A DNA stretch of 49,280 nt. It comes from an uncultured Collinsella sp. (lineage in GTDB: Bacteria > Actinomycetota > Coriobacteriia > Coriobacteriales > Coriobacteriaceae). Positions 1 through 7,938 of the stretch are shown here, one piece after another. The stretch is from NCBI GenBank assembly GCA_959602875.1, contig CAUGVQ010000004.1, positions 1 to 49,280 of the forward strand, written 5' to 3'. The position numbers were made by a program, and so were the translations under genes. Below the pieces are notes generated by a model. The model saw only the letters and a program-made list of their open reading frames with translations, had not been told where the DNA came from and did not search any database. Each line of letters begins with the position of its first letter. Positions within the stretch are counted from its first letter, which is position 1.

Positions 1-1241
1 AAAACCTGCGCGAGCAAATCGACGTGCTCACGCTCTCGGCAACGCCCATCCCGCGCACCATGCAGATGGCGATTAGCGGTGTGCGCGACATGTCGCTCAT
101 CACCACCCCGCCCACGGGGCGCCGCCCGGTCATCGTCCACGTGGGCGAGTACGACCCAGACGTGGTGTCTGCCGCCATCCGCCTGGAGCTCGAGCGCAAG
201 GGCCAGGTCTATTACGTGAGCAACCGCGTGAAGACCATCGACGACGCGGTCGATCGCGTGCACGAGGTCGCGCCCGAGGCACGCGTGGGTGTCGCGCACG
301 GCAAGATGAGCCCGCGCGAGGTCGAGGATGTCATGATCGACTTTGCGCTGGGGCGGATTGACGTGCTTGTGGCGACGACCATTATCGAGAGCGGCATCGA
401 CAACCCGCATACCAACACCCTTATCATCGAGGACTCGCAGCGCTTGGGTCTCGCGCAGCTCTACCAGCTCAAAGGCCGTGTGGGCCGCTCGGCCACGCAG
501 GCGTACGCCTATTTCATGTTCCCGGGTGAGATCCCGCTCACGCCCGAGGCCACCGAGCGCCTGACCGCGCTCGCCGAGTTCCAGGACTTAGGGAGCGGCA
601 TGCGCATCGCCATGCGCGACCTCGAGATCCGCGGCGCCGGCTCGCTTGTGGGCGCCGAGCAGCACGGCAACCTCTCGAGCGTGGGCTTCGACCTCTTCAC
701 GCAGATGCTGGGGCAGGCGGTTGCCGAGGCGCGCGGCGAGGGCGGCGACGTGGAGGAGGCAAGCGTCACCATCAACCTGCCGGCGGACTTCTTCTTGGCG
801 GAGGAGTACGTGCCCGCGGTTGACAAGCGCGTGCTCGTCTACCGTAAGGTCGCCGCGGCAGATACGCTGGCTGAGGTGGACGAAGCCGAGGCCGCGTGCG
901 TTGAGGAGTTTGGCGAGCTGCCGCTTGCCGCCAAGAACCTCTTCGACCGTGCACGCCTGCGCATCCGCGCCGATCGGCTGGGGCTCGAGAGTATCTCGCT
1001 TGCAGCGGGGCGCCTCACGTTCCAGGGCGTCGACGTGCCCAAGACCGTTGCCTTCGACCTCAAGAGCCGCCTGTCTGCGGTGAACTTCCCCAAGAGCCGC
1101 AAGCTCTCGGTGCCCTACAAGGCGGGTGCCGGGTCGGGTACCGGTGTGGGGCGCGGGCTCGACGCCAACGACCCTGCCGGCCCCGTGGCCGCGGCACTCA
1201 AGGTGCTCGAGCAGCTCGGTCCCTCTGGCGATGACGACTAG
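1..1241 (+). CDS. mfd: Transcription-repair coupling factor Mfd, C-terminal part (5' end outside window)
   Basis: Mfd is the ATP-dependent translocase that removes stalled RNA polymerase from damaged DNA and recruits UvrA. The reading frame is open from base 3, so the gene enters from the left; 412 residues are visible. Seen: helicase motif LTLSATPIPRT at the start, the ESGIDNPHTNT segment, and motif VI QLYQLKGRVGRS. These make up the second RecA-like lobe of the RecG/Mfd type. A TRCF C-terminal domain (about residues 255-350, visible numbering) follows, then a short Gly/Pro-rich tail ending in GDDD. The order and length match the last third of a roughly 1150-residue Mfd. An acetyltransferase gene starts 8 nt after the stop, so the two are probably cotranscribed. 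Confidence 0.95.
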   Translation, partial: NLREQIDVLTLSATPIPRTMQMAISGVRDMSLITTPPTGRRPVIVHVGEYDPDVVSAAIRLELERKGQVYYVSNRVKTIDDAVDRVHEVAPEARVGVAHGKMSPREVEDVMIDFALGRIDVLVATTIIESGIDNPHTNTLIIEDSQRLGLAQLYQLKGRVGRSATQAYAYFMFPGEIPLTPEATERLTALAEFQDLGSGMRIAMRDLEIRGAGSLVGAEQHGNLSSVGFDLFTQMLGQAVAEARGEGGDVEEASVTINLPADFFLAEEYVPAVDKRVLVYRKVAAADTLAEVDEAEAACVEEFGELPLAAKNLFDRARLRIRADRLGLESISLAAGRLTFQGVDVPKTVAFDLKSRLSAVNFPKSRKLSVPYKAGAGSGTGVGRGLDANDPAGPVAAALKVLEQLGPSGDDD

Positions 1242-1249
1242 GAGTGGTG

Positions 1250-1864
1250 ATGGACGATGTGACGATTCGCGTAGCGCGGCCTGAAGCCGATGCGCCCCGC
1301 TGCCACGAGATTTACGCGCCCTACGTGCGCGACACGGCGATCACGTTTGAGTACGAGCCGCCGACGCTCGCGGAGTTCACCGCGCGCATGGAACACACGC
1401 TCGAGCGCTATCCCTATCTAGTGGCCGAGCGCCCCGGTGCGGACGGCCAGCCCCACATTGTGGGCTACGTCTACGCAAGCCCCTTCAAGGCGCGCCCCGC
1501 CTACGATTGGGCGGTGGAGACCTCCATCTACGTTGACCGGGCGGAGCGTCGCAGCGGCGTGGGCCACGCGCTCCACGACGCGCTCGAGCGCTGCCTCGTG
1601 GCGCAGGGCATCCTCAACATGGAGGCCTGCATCGCCACGACCGACGTGGAGGACGAGCACCTCACCAACGACTCCTGGCGCTTCCACGAGCACATGGGGT
1701 ACCGCCTCGTGGGCGAGTTCAAGCAGTGCGGCTACAAGTACGGCCGCTGGTGGAACATGATCTGGATGGAGCGGCACATCGCCCCGCATCTGGACGCGCA
1801 GCCGCCCGTGCGGCCGTTCCCCGAGGTGCGGAAGGATATCGCGTCGCGCCACGGTATCGTATAA
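1250..1864 (+). CDS. GNAT N-acetyltransferase, phosphinothricin acetyltransferase (PAT) family
   Basis: A 204-residue acetyl-CoA-dependent N-acetyltransferase. Seen: N-terminal IRVARPEADAPRCHEIYAPY, the SIYVDRAERRSGVGHALHDA segment (beta4 and the pyrophosphate loop, here RRSGVG), and the C-terminal FHEHMGYRLVGEF and NMIWMER blocks typical of the PAT/YncA family. The ATG at 1250 is chosen because AGGAG at 1240-1244 sits 5 nt upstream; in-frame GTGs at 1244 and 1247 are too close to it. The family acetylates small amines such as phosphinothricin or methionine sulfone/sulfoximine; the real substrate here cannot be told. The ribosome-binding site overlaps the mfd stop region, implying cotranscription. 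Confidence 0.88.
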   Translation: MDDVTIRVARPEADAPRCHEIYAPYVRDTAITFEYEPPTLAEFTARMEHTLERYPYLVAERPGADGQPHIVGYVYASPFKARPAYDWAVETSIYVDRAERRSGVGHALHDALERCLVAQGILNMEACIATTDVEDEHLTNDSWRFHEHMGYRLVGEFKQCGYKYGRWWNMIWMERHIAPHLDAQPPVRPFPEVRKDIASRHGIV

Positions 1865-1930
1865 ATCAGGGTGTTGCCGCGCAAGATGCCGCTGTTTTCC
1901 CGCACCCGTTCCCGTCGAGAGAGGGCTCCC

Positions 1931-3568
1931 ATGAACTTCCTGCATACCGAAGGCACGCGTATCGTCGACGAGGACGGCAACGAGGTTCTGCTCACGGGCT
2001 ACGCCTTTGGCAACTGGATGGTGCAGGAGGCGTTCCTTTTCGGGACGGGGTCGTTCCATGCGGACTTCAAGCCCTTTATGCGTGCCGAAGGCCTTGATCG
2101 CGGCCGCGCCATCGACCGCGCCATCCGCGAGCTCTGCGGCGAGGCGTACGCGCGCGACTTCTGGCAGCGGTTCTGGCGCGCCTACATTGCAGAGGACGAC
2201 ATCGCCTATCTTGCCGCGCAGGGTATGAACTCCGTGCGCCTGCCGCTCAACGCGCGGGCGCTTCTGCGCGAGGAGCCGGGGTATGTGTGGGACGAGGGCA
2301 CCTTCGAACATCTCTCGCAGGTGCTCGACTGGTGCGAGCGTCACGGCGTCTACGCGGTGCTCGACCTGCACGCCGCCGTCGCCGGGCAGAGCGCTATCGG
2401 CTGCGACGACGGGGTGGACAACCAGCCGCACCTCTTTACCGATGAGGATGGCTGGGAGCGCACCATTCGCCTGTGGGAGGAGCTTGCGCGCCGCTTTGGC
2501 GACCGGGCGTGTGTGGCGGGTTACGAGCTGTTGAACGAGCCGCTCGCACTTCCCGTCTGGGACGGTCTTTGGGGCGAGCTCGTGCGCTTCTACGACGAGT
2601 GCATCGCGCGCATCCGCGCCATCGACGAGCGCCATATGATTTTCCTGCAAGGGGCGCGCTTCGCATCGCGCTCGGACATGCTCCGGCCGGACATGGACCC
2701 GGCGGGCAATTGGGTTTGCGCCTACCACGTCTACGAGACGCTGCCCGACCTTGGCCTCATGGGTCCGATCCAGGCCGAGCGGGAGCGTCTGGGCGTTCCC
2801 ATCTGGGTGGGCGAGACCGGCGGCACCGCCGCGTGGATGACGACGACCTACGAGATGTTACGCTCGTTCCACATCGGCGTGAACGTGTGGGTTGCTAAGG
2901 CGGTGTGGCGCCCCAACGCGGCGACGCTTCTTACCTACGAGGTCCCTGAGGGCTTCGCCGAGATGTGCGATTACATTCTCAAGGGCACCGCTAAGCCGAG
3001 CTACGAGCATGCGCAGGCTATCTGGGACGCCTATCTGGAGCGCGTGCGCTTTGCGGCGTGCGACCAACACCCCGAGCAGGCACGCGCGATTCTGCGCGGT
3101 GCCGGGGCGGAAGTCCCCGCTGTGGGCTATGACGTGCTGCCCGGTGCGGGCGCGTCGTTTGCGGGGCGGTATAGCTGGTGCACCTACTGCGGCTACCGGC
3201 GCGAGGACCCCATGGAGATGGTGCTCGCCGATGACAATCCGCCCTACGACTGGGGAAACTTCAAGGGGATGGCGCGGGTGCCCAAATACGGGGACTTCAC
3301 CCGCCTCGCCTTGCGTCTCAACGAGGGCGATTTTGCCTGCTATACGTTCCACTTTGCTCAATCTGCCGTCGTGCGCCTCACAGCGCGGAGCGCAGAGGGT
3401 GCAACGGCTCGCATCGAAGCGGCGGGCAAGAAAACCTCGTGCGCGGTTTCCGGTGGGCAATGGTCTGACACCGCTGTGCTTGCTCTCCCGGCAGGCGATG
3501 TCACGGTCAAGGTGAGCTGCGCGCGCGGCGTGCTTGATGTCTTGACGGTCCACTCGGTCGAGGCATAG
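1931..3568 (+). CDS. Glycoside hydrolase family 5-type (cellulase-fold) glycosidase, cytoplasmic
   Basis: A 545-residue retaining beta-glycosidase of clan GH-A. Seen: N-terminal FLHTEGTRIVDEDGNEVLLT (the usual GH5 opening), the YELLNEP motif with acid/base Glu203, and IWVGETGGT with nucleophile Glu295. The first 380 residues form the barrel. A C-terminal domain of about 150 residues (from ILRGAGAEV) looks beta-rich and may be carbohydrate-binding; it has a WCTYCGY segment with two close cysteines. No signal peptide is seen, so the protein probably acts inside the cell on an imported oligosaccharide or glucoside. An upstream in-frame GTG at 1871 lacks a good ribosome site; the ATG at 1931 follows GAGAGAGG. 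The exact substrate (beta-glucan, glucosylceramide, aryl-glucoside) is unknown. Confidence 0.85.
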   Translation: MNFLHTEGTRIVDEDGNEVLLTGYAFGNWMVQEAFLFGTGSFHADFKPFMRAEGLDRGRAIDRAIRELCGEAYARDFWQRFWRAYIAEDDIAYLAAQGMNSVRLPLNARALLREEPGYVWDEGTFEHLSQVLDWCERHGVYAVLDLHAAVAGQSAIGCDDGVDNQPHLFTDEDGWERTIRLWEELARRFGDRACVAGYELLNEPLALPVWDGLWGELVRFYDECIARIRAIDERHMIFLQGARFASRSDMLRPDMDPAGNWVCAYHVYETLPDLGLMGPIQAERERLGVPIWVGETGGTAAWMTTTYEMLRSFHIGVNVWVAKAVWRPNAATLLTYEVPEGFAEMCDYILKGTAKPSYEHAQAIWDAYLERVRFAACDQHPEQARAILRGAGAEVPAVGYDVLPGAGASFAGRYSWCTYCGYRREDPMEMVLADDNPPYDWGNFKGMARVPKYGDFTRLALRLNEGDFACYTFHFAQSAVVRLTARSAEGATARIEAAGKKTSCAVSGGQWSDTAVLALPAGDVTVKVSCARGVLDVLTVHSVEA

Positions 3569-3754
3569 CTACGCGCACTAAGACGGTGCGCCAAGAAGAG
3601 CTGGCGCGCTACCCAAAGTGCGTTGGTGGCATGAAAGCGCGCGGTTGTGACATCGCCCGCCGCGATAGTGCTTTTCCGCAGCTTCCCGATGGTAGTATGG
3701 AGCCCTATTCCCCGCATTGGACAGTAGCGGATCACGCGGGGTGGGGAGTGCTCT

Positions 3755-4519
3755 ATGTATACGGTGGCCATAGTGGAGGACGATGCGGCGCACGCCGCAG
3801 AGCTCGCTCGCATGATCGCGGCTTCTCCTGCGGCGGAGCGTCTTGAGCTCGCGACCGCGTGGCGGGCGGTCGACAACATCCAGCGGACGCCTTCGGATAA
3901 TGCTTCTCCACGCCCCCTGGATGCCGACCCCCATCGCTCACTTTCGGCGGCGGCACTGCCCGACATCCTCTTTATCGATGTGCGGCTGGCAGACGGCGTC
4001 AACGGTATTGACCTCGTCCGTCGGCTCATTCCGCCCGCCGCGCCGGTGCAAGTCATCTACGTTTCGGCCTATCTCGAGTACGCGCCCGCCGCCTACCACA
4101 CGCGCCACACGTGGTTTCTCTCCAAGCCCGTGGTGCAAGACGAGCTCGATGCGGCGCTCGCCCGCGCCGTTGACGCGCTGGACGCGGAACGAGCGGATCC
4201 CCTGCTGGTCCACCAGGGTACCTCGCTCATTCGCATCGCGCCGCACGAGGTGCGCTATATCGAGAGCGACCGTCGCAAGGCGCGCATTCACGAGCGCACG
4301 CGTACCATCGAGACCTACGCGCGCATCTCCGAGCTAGAGGCAAAACTGCCCGACCAGTTTGCGCGCTGCCACAAGAGCTTCCTTGTCAACTTGGCGTATG
4401 TGGCGGAGTTTACCGGTCGCGAGCTCGTCCTTACGGACGGCGCGCGCCTGCCGGTGAGCCAGCGCTGCCGCAAAGCGCTCGCCGAGCGTCTTATGGCTTT
4501 CGTCCGTCGGACGCTGTAG
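3755..4519 (+). CDS. LytTR-family response regulator (AgrA/LytR type)
   Basis: A 254-residue DNA-binding response regulator. Receiver domain about residues 1-135: acidic pair Glu8/Asp9/Asp10 in AIVEDD, phosphoacceptor Asp75 in FIDVRL, switch-region SAYLEY and the conserved Lys in FLSKPV. LytTR domain about 155-250, with RYIESDRRKARIH and the diagnostic FARCHKSFLVNLAYV. The phosphoacceptor lies unusually far along (55-60 is usual) because a Pro/Ser/Asp-rich insert of roughly 18 residues (about 43-65) precedes it. SD GGGGAG at 3743-3748. The two membrane half-kinase genes follow at 7 nt and then with overlapping codons, so all three form one signalling operon. LytTR regulators usually control bacteriocin, competence or surface genes. 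Confidence 0.92.
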   Translation: MYTVAIVEDDAAHAAELARMIAASPAAERLELATAWRAVDNIQRTPSDNASPRPLDADPHRSLSAAALPDILFIDVRLADGVNGIDLVRRLIPPAAPVQVIYVSAYLEYAPAAYHTRHTWFLSKPVVQDELDAALARAVDALDAERADPLLVHQGTSLIRIAPHEVRYIESDRRKARIHERTRTIETYARISELEAKLPDQFARCHKSFLVNLAYVAEFTGRELVLTDGARLPVSQRCRKALAERLMAFVRRTL

Positions 4520-4526
4520 GTGAACG

Positions 4527-5414
4527 ATGGGCGAGGGAGCGCTTCAGACGCTTATCCAGCTTGTCGGCGGCGCCAACACGTTTGTCATGTGTTGGAACAT
4601 GGCTATGGCGCTACCTATGCGCGGCCGTTGGGCATATCTTGTTGCGAGTGGCGCGGTCGTGGCGTTCGATTTTGTTGCAGGCGAGCCATATCCCGCAGTC
4701 GCGCGCATACACTTCCTGCTCTGCATGTTCATCCTGCCGCCGATTTTGATGCGCGGCCCCGTGGCACGCCGCCTCGTTGCTGCGGCGCTCTGCATAGGGG
4801 CGGCGATCGTCGGCGAGTTTGTTGGCATTGCATATCTCGCGCTCACGGGAAAACCCTTCGATGGTGCGGTTTTGGAGGCGGAAGATCCGGTTCTGTTTTT
4901 GGTGCTTCGCCTGTTCACGCTTGCCGTCCTCATCGTATGCGGGCGCCTTGTGCGCGCGTTTCTGGCACGCTGGACGCACGGTGAGCGCCTCAACGTCGTC
5001 CTACCTCGTTTCGCGGTGAGCGCCCTTTGCTGCGCGATGCTTGTCAGCATCATGTATTCCCTATTTGTGGCCGAGAGCCTCTCGTCTGCCCACCCTCTTT
5101 CTCGCGTGGGTATAGTGTGCATCATGGCTCTGCCCTTAATCCTGGTGGCTCTGTTGGTACAGGTGGAGCGAGCGCGCCGCACCGCGATCGCGCGGGCGCA
5201 GGCAGACGTGGCGCAAGAGCGGCTCGATACCTGCCTTGCGGAGTACGACCGCATTATGCGCTCTACGGTTCGCACCGCACAGCTTCGCCATGACGCGCGC
5301 AACCACCTGCAGGCAATCGATGCCCTTATGGCGGAAGGCGATTTCGAGAGGGCAGCCGCTTATGCACGCGAGATGGCCGATCTGCTCGCCGCTAAGGACG
5401 GTGAGCCCTCATGA
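4527..5414 (+). CDS. AgrC-type membrane sensor with phosphoacceptor histidine but no ATPase domain
   Basis: A 295-residue protein with about six hydrophobic membrane segments in residues 5-210, then a cytoplasmic helical stretch. The helix carries LRHDARNHLQAID, the H-box of AgrC/HPK10-type kinases (His255; the family pattern is RHDxxNHL), followed by MAEGDFERAAAYAREM. The protein ends at residue 295, only 40 residues after the histidine. It therefore lacks the N, G1 and G2 boxes of a catalytic ATP-binding domain. Its stop overlaps the start of the next gene (ATGA at 5411-5414), which encodes exactly the missing part. Family knowledge: AgrC-like sensors dimerise through this helix. Inference: it is phosphorylated in trans by the downstream protein and passes phosphate to the upstream LytTR regulator. 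Confidence 0.82.
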   Translation: MGEGALQTLIQLVGGANTFVMCWNMAMALPMRGRWAYLVASGAVVAFDFVAGEPYPAVARIHFLLCMFILPPILMRGPVARRLVAAALCIGAAIVGEFVGIAYLALTGKPFDGAVLEAEDPVLFLVLRLFTLAVLIVCGRLVRAFLARWTHGERLNVVLPRFAVSALCCAMLVSIMYSLFVAESLSSAHPLSRVGIVCIMALPLILVALLVQVERARRTAIARAQADVAQERLDTCLAEYDRIMRSTVRTAQLRHDARNHLQAIDALMAEGDFERAAAYAREMADLLAAKDGEPS

Positions 5415-6382
5415 GGGAGCTCGCTCTCGCGCTCGTATGCGCGGCAACGCTTGCCGTGAGCATCTCATTCGCAGCGCTCGCCCGCAGATACCGCACGCTT
5501 CCCATCGGTAGCCGTGTGCTCATGGCGCTCATTGTTGCGTGGCAGGTGGCGACGCTTGCGATCATCATTGCTATGGGGTTTGCGGGCGCATTGGTCAGCG
5601 TGTTGCTTCTCGAGCTCGTGGCGGCAGCTGTTGGGGTGGGCTGCGCCGTGTCGAATGCGTGGCTCATCTCCGGCATCTCCGAGGCGGGTGAGCTCGAGGC
5701 GAGCCGTGTCCGTGCACGCGCGCTGGAGGAACAGGCTGTGCTGCAACGGTCGTCTCTTGTACAGACGGGGGCGGAGCTTGAGGCTGCCCAGCAAGACCGG
5801 GCGCGTTATGCCGAGGCGTTCACTCGCATCGCCGATGCGCTGCAAGCAGGCGATACGACGGCCGCCCGGGAAGGGTTGGTGCATACCGAGGAGGTGCTGC
5901 CGCGCTTTGGTGGGCGTCTCTGTGCACATCCCGTTGTCGACGCGCTTCTTAAGGCCAAGATGGTTCAGGCCCGTGAGCGAGGCGCGCAACTTACCGTGCA
6001 TGCCGAGGTTCCAGCGGATATCGGCATCACCGATGCCGAGCTCTGCGCGATCATCTCCAATCTAGTCGATAACGCCCTTGCCGCAGCGTCGACGGTTACG
6101 GTTCGTATGCGCGTGGCTCAGGGCTATCTCGTCCTAGCGGTGCAAAACTCCTGTTCGCCAGAGCAGGCTGCTGCCGTCGGCAGATTGAAGGCGCGCCACT
6201 TGCCGTTTCGCCCGCGGCGTGCCCGTAACGCCGAGGTGGTTGCTGGTGAAGCCACGCCGCTTCCCGAACACGGCTGGGGCCTCTCCATCGTCCAGGACCT
6301 TGCCGAGCGTCGCGAAGGCTCGTTTACGATTGACCAACAGGACGGCGTGCTTCGCGCTGACGTGGTCCTCAAATTGGATTAG
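5411..6382 (+). CDS. AgrC-type membrane protein with GHKL ATPase domain but no phosphoacceptor histidine
   Basis: A 323-residue protein. Three hydrophobic segments lie in residues 4-85, then a helical linker rich in Glu/Gln/Arg, then a GHKL ATPase domain (about 180-320) with N-box IISNLVDNALAAA and G-box EHGWGLSIVQDLAE. Aligning its linker with the upstream protein by the shared ...GD segment puts ARYAEA where the partner has HDARNH, so the H-box histidine is missing. The start overlaps the upstream stop by 4 nt, giving translational coupling and probably 1:1 synthesis. Known family: HPK10-type kinases normally carry both parts in one chain. Inference: the two proteins form a hetero-oligomeric kinase. 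Confidence 0.82.
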   Translation: MRELALALVCAATLAVSISFAALARRYRTLPIGSRVLMALIVAWQVATLAIIIAMGFAGALVSVLLLELVAAAVGVGCAVSNAWLISGISEAGELEASRVRARALEEQAVLQRSSLVQTGAELEAAQQDRARYAEAFTRIADALQAGDTTAAREGLVHTEEVLPRFGGRLCAHPVVDALLKAKMVQARERGAQLTVHAEVPADIGITDAELCAIISNLVDNALAAASTVTVRMRVAQGYLVLAVQNSCSPEQAAAVGRLKARHLPFRPRRARNAEVVAGEATPLPEHGWGLSIVQDLAERREGSFTIDQQDGVLRADVVLKLD

Positions 6383-6465
6383 CCCTAGGGGTGCCGAAGG
6401 GTGCGATTCGCGCCCCCTCCGCCCCTTGCGATGCGCCTACTCGGGTTCGCAGTGCGGCAGTGTGA

Positions 6466-7800
6466 GCGCCCGCGACGGATGCGGATTCGGCCGCGGCGAC
6501 TTCGCCGAGGATATCTGGACAAATCAACTACCATATGACAGGTATCACCATCAACGGGGAGTATACGCTGTATACCGACTCGTACTGGCCGCGCATGGAA
6601 GAGAACGGCGTTTTCTTCTCAGTGTTTCAAGAGCAAGACGGTATCGTCAACCAGCTTTCTTAGGGTGTCACGTTCTCTTCCAGCAATGAAAACGTGCTTT
6701 GGATTACGTCAGACGGCTGCGAGATAAAAACAGGCAGCACGACGGGTGAGGTGACCATTACCGCATCCTATCAGGGGAAAGCGGTGGCAAGCCTTACGTA
6801 CCAGGTTAAGAAATATGAAGGCGAGGGTCCCGTCGATACCGATCCGGTGTCAGGGAAGTATGCGTTCCTGTCCTATTCGAGCACGTCGGCAATTCCTGGG
6901 GAAAAGATTATCCATTTAGGAAGCCGTTTGCCGTTCGGTAACTTCCAGGTTTCGCCGGCAGACGCGGGCGGCAATTCTGTTGGCGATGCCGTTTCTGCTG
7001 AGTATGTGACGTTTAGCTCTGACAATGCTTCCGTCCTGTATGTGGATCAGGAGGGCGGCTACATCGAGGGTAAGGCCCCTGGGACGGCGAATCTTATCGC
7101 CACCGTGCACGACGCCGAGGGCAACGTGCTTGGCAAGGCATCCCTAGAGTATACGGTCCCCGGCTATGACAGCTTGATTGACCAATCTACCGTTTATCAT
7201 GAGCCTCTGCCTGACGTGTCTGAGGATGGGTTAGATGTCGCCTGCGGCCGGATGGGTGTGTCTGGGATTACGTATGATCTGAGCTTCGGCTTGGGCTCCT
7301 GTAGGCTTAACCTGTACGTTCCAGATCGTATCAATGACGCAGCGTCCAACGTAGCGTATACCGGTTTGACAGTCACCTCGAGCGATGACAGCGTTGTGCG
7401 CGCCAGCATAGACAAGCAGAAGGGCCTTGCCCTCTTGGAGTTTGTGGGCTCCGGCGCCGCCGAGGTTAAGATTCTCGGAAACTTCACCATTGATGGTGTG
7501 GCTGCGACTACCACGCGTACCGTTACTGTTACGGTGACGGGTGCTCTTCCGGGCGGTGGCGAGCAAGATGGCGGTCAGGGTGGTCAGACCACCGAGGAGC
7601 AGCCGACCGACGAGCAGAAGCCGACTGACAGCACCGACAAAAAGGATACCGACGGTAAAGACCAAGATGCGCAGAACCAGGATTCTGATGACGCGCTGCC
7701 CGAGACGGGTGACCCAGCGCTTCTCGCGGTTGGTATGAGCGGTCTTGCCGGTGCGGGTACTCTCGGTGTTGCCGCAGTGCTGCGTCGTCGTCCTCGCTAA
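6466..7800 (+). pseudogene. Decayed LPETG-anchored Ig-like surface protein
   Basis: A sortase-type cell-wall protein that has lost its start. One frame gives continuous secreted-protein sequence (for example SGQINYHMTGITINGEY) from about 6466, but TAG at 6661-6663 interrupts it: ...IVNQLS, stop, GVTFSSSNENVLW... A CAG-to-TAG change would explain this. TGA at 6463-6465 lies just upstream, and no start codon with SD or hydrophobic signal peptide is found after the kinase stop at 6382. The rest is open from GTG 6694 (no SD) to 7800. It shows bacterial Ig-like (Big_2-type) stretches such as GKAPGTANLIATVHD, an Asp/Gln/Lys-rich wall-spanning stalk, and LPETG encoded at 7696 followed by a hydrophobic segment and RRRPR. 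It is less GC-rich than its neighbours. Alternatively a short unsecreted product is made from 6694. Confidence 0.75.
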
Positions 7801-7838
7801 AGGGGCCCGTTCGTGCGCGCTGTGTCCGTGCGCTAGCG

Positions 7839-7844
7839 TATAAT
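7839..7844 (+). promoter_or_regulatory. Possible -10 element TATAAT ahead of terminator
   Basis: Perfect TATAAT hexamer. No convincing -35 is visible 17 nt upstream. It is followed about 20 nt later by a strong intrinsic terminator, so a transcript starting here would be only about 50 nt unless it reads through into recQ. Confidence 0.3.
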
Positions 7845-7864
7845 CCTCGCTACGGAACCAGTCC

Positions 7865-7905
7865 GCCCGGGCCGACGGTACCCTCCGTCGGCCCGGGCGT
7901 TTTTC
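7865..7905 (+). terminator. Intrinsic terminator upstream of recQ
   Basis: A perfect 14-bp GC-rich stem (arms 7865-7878 and 7885-7898, GCCCGGGCCGACGG and its complement) with a 6-nt loop, then GTTTTT. It ends transcription from the LPETG remnant or signalling operon, or attenuates a recQ leader. Confidence 0.9.
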
Positions 7906-7938
7906 GTTCGTTGCGATGGGTGCGGGGAGGTGTGCGGC

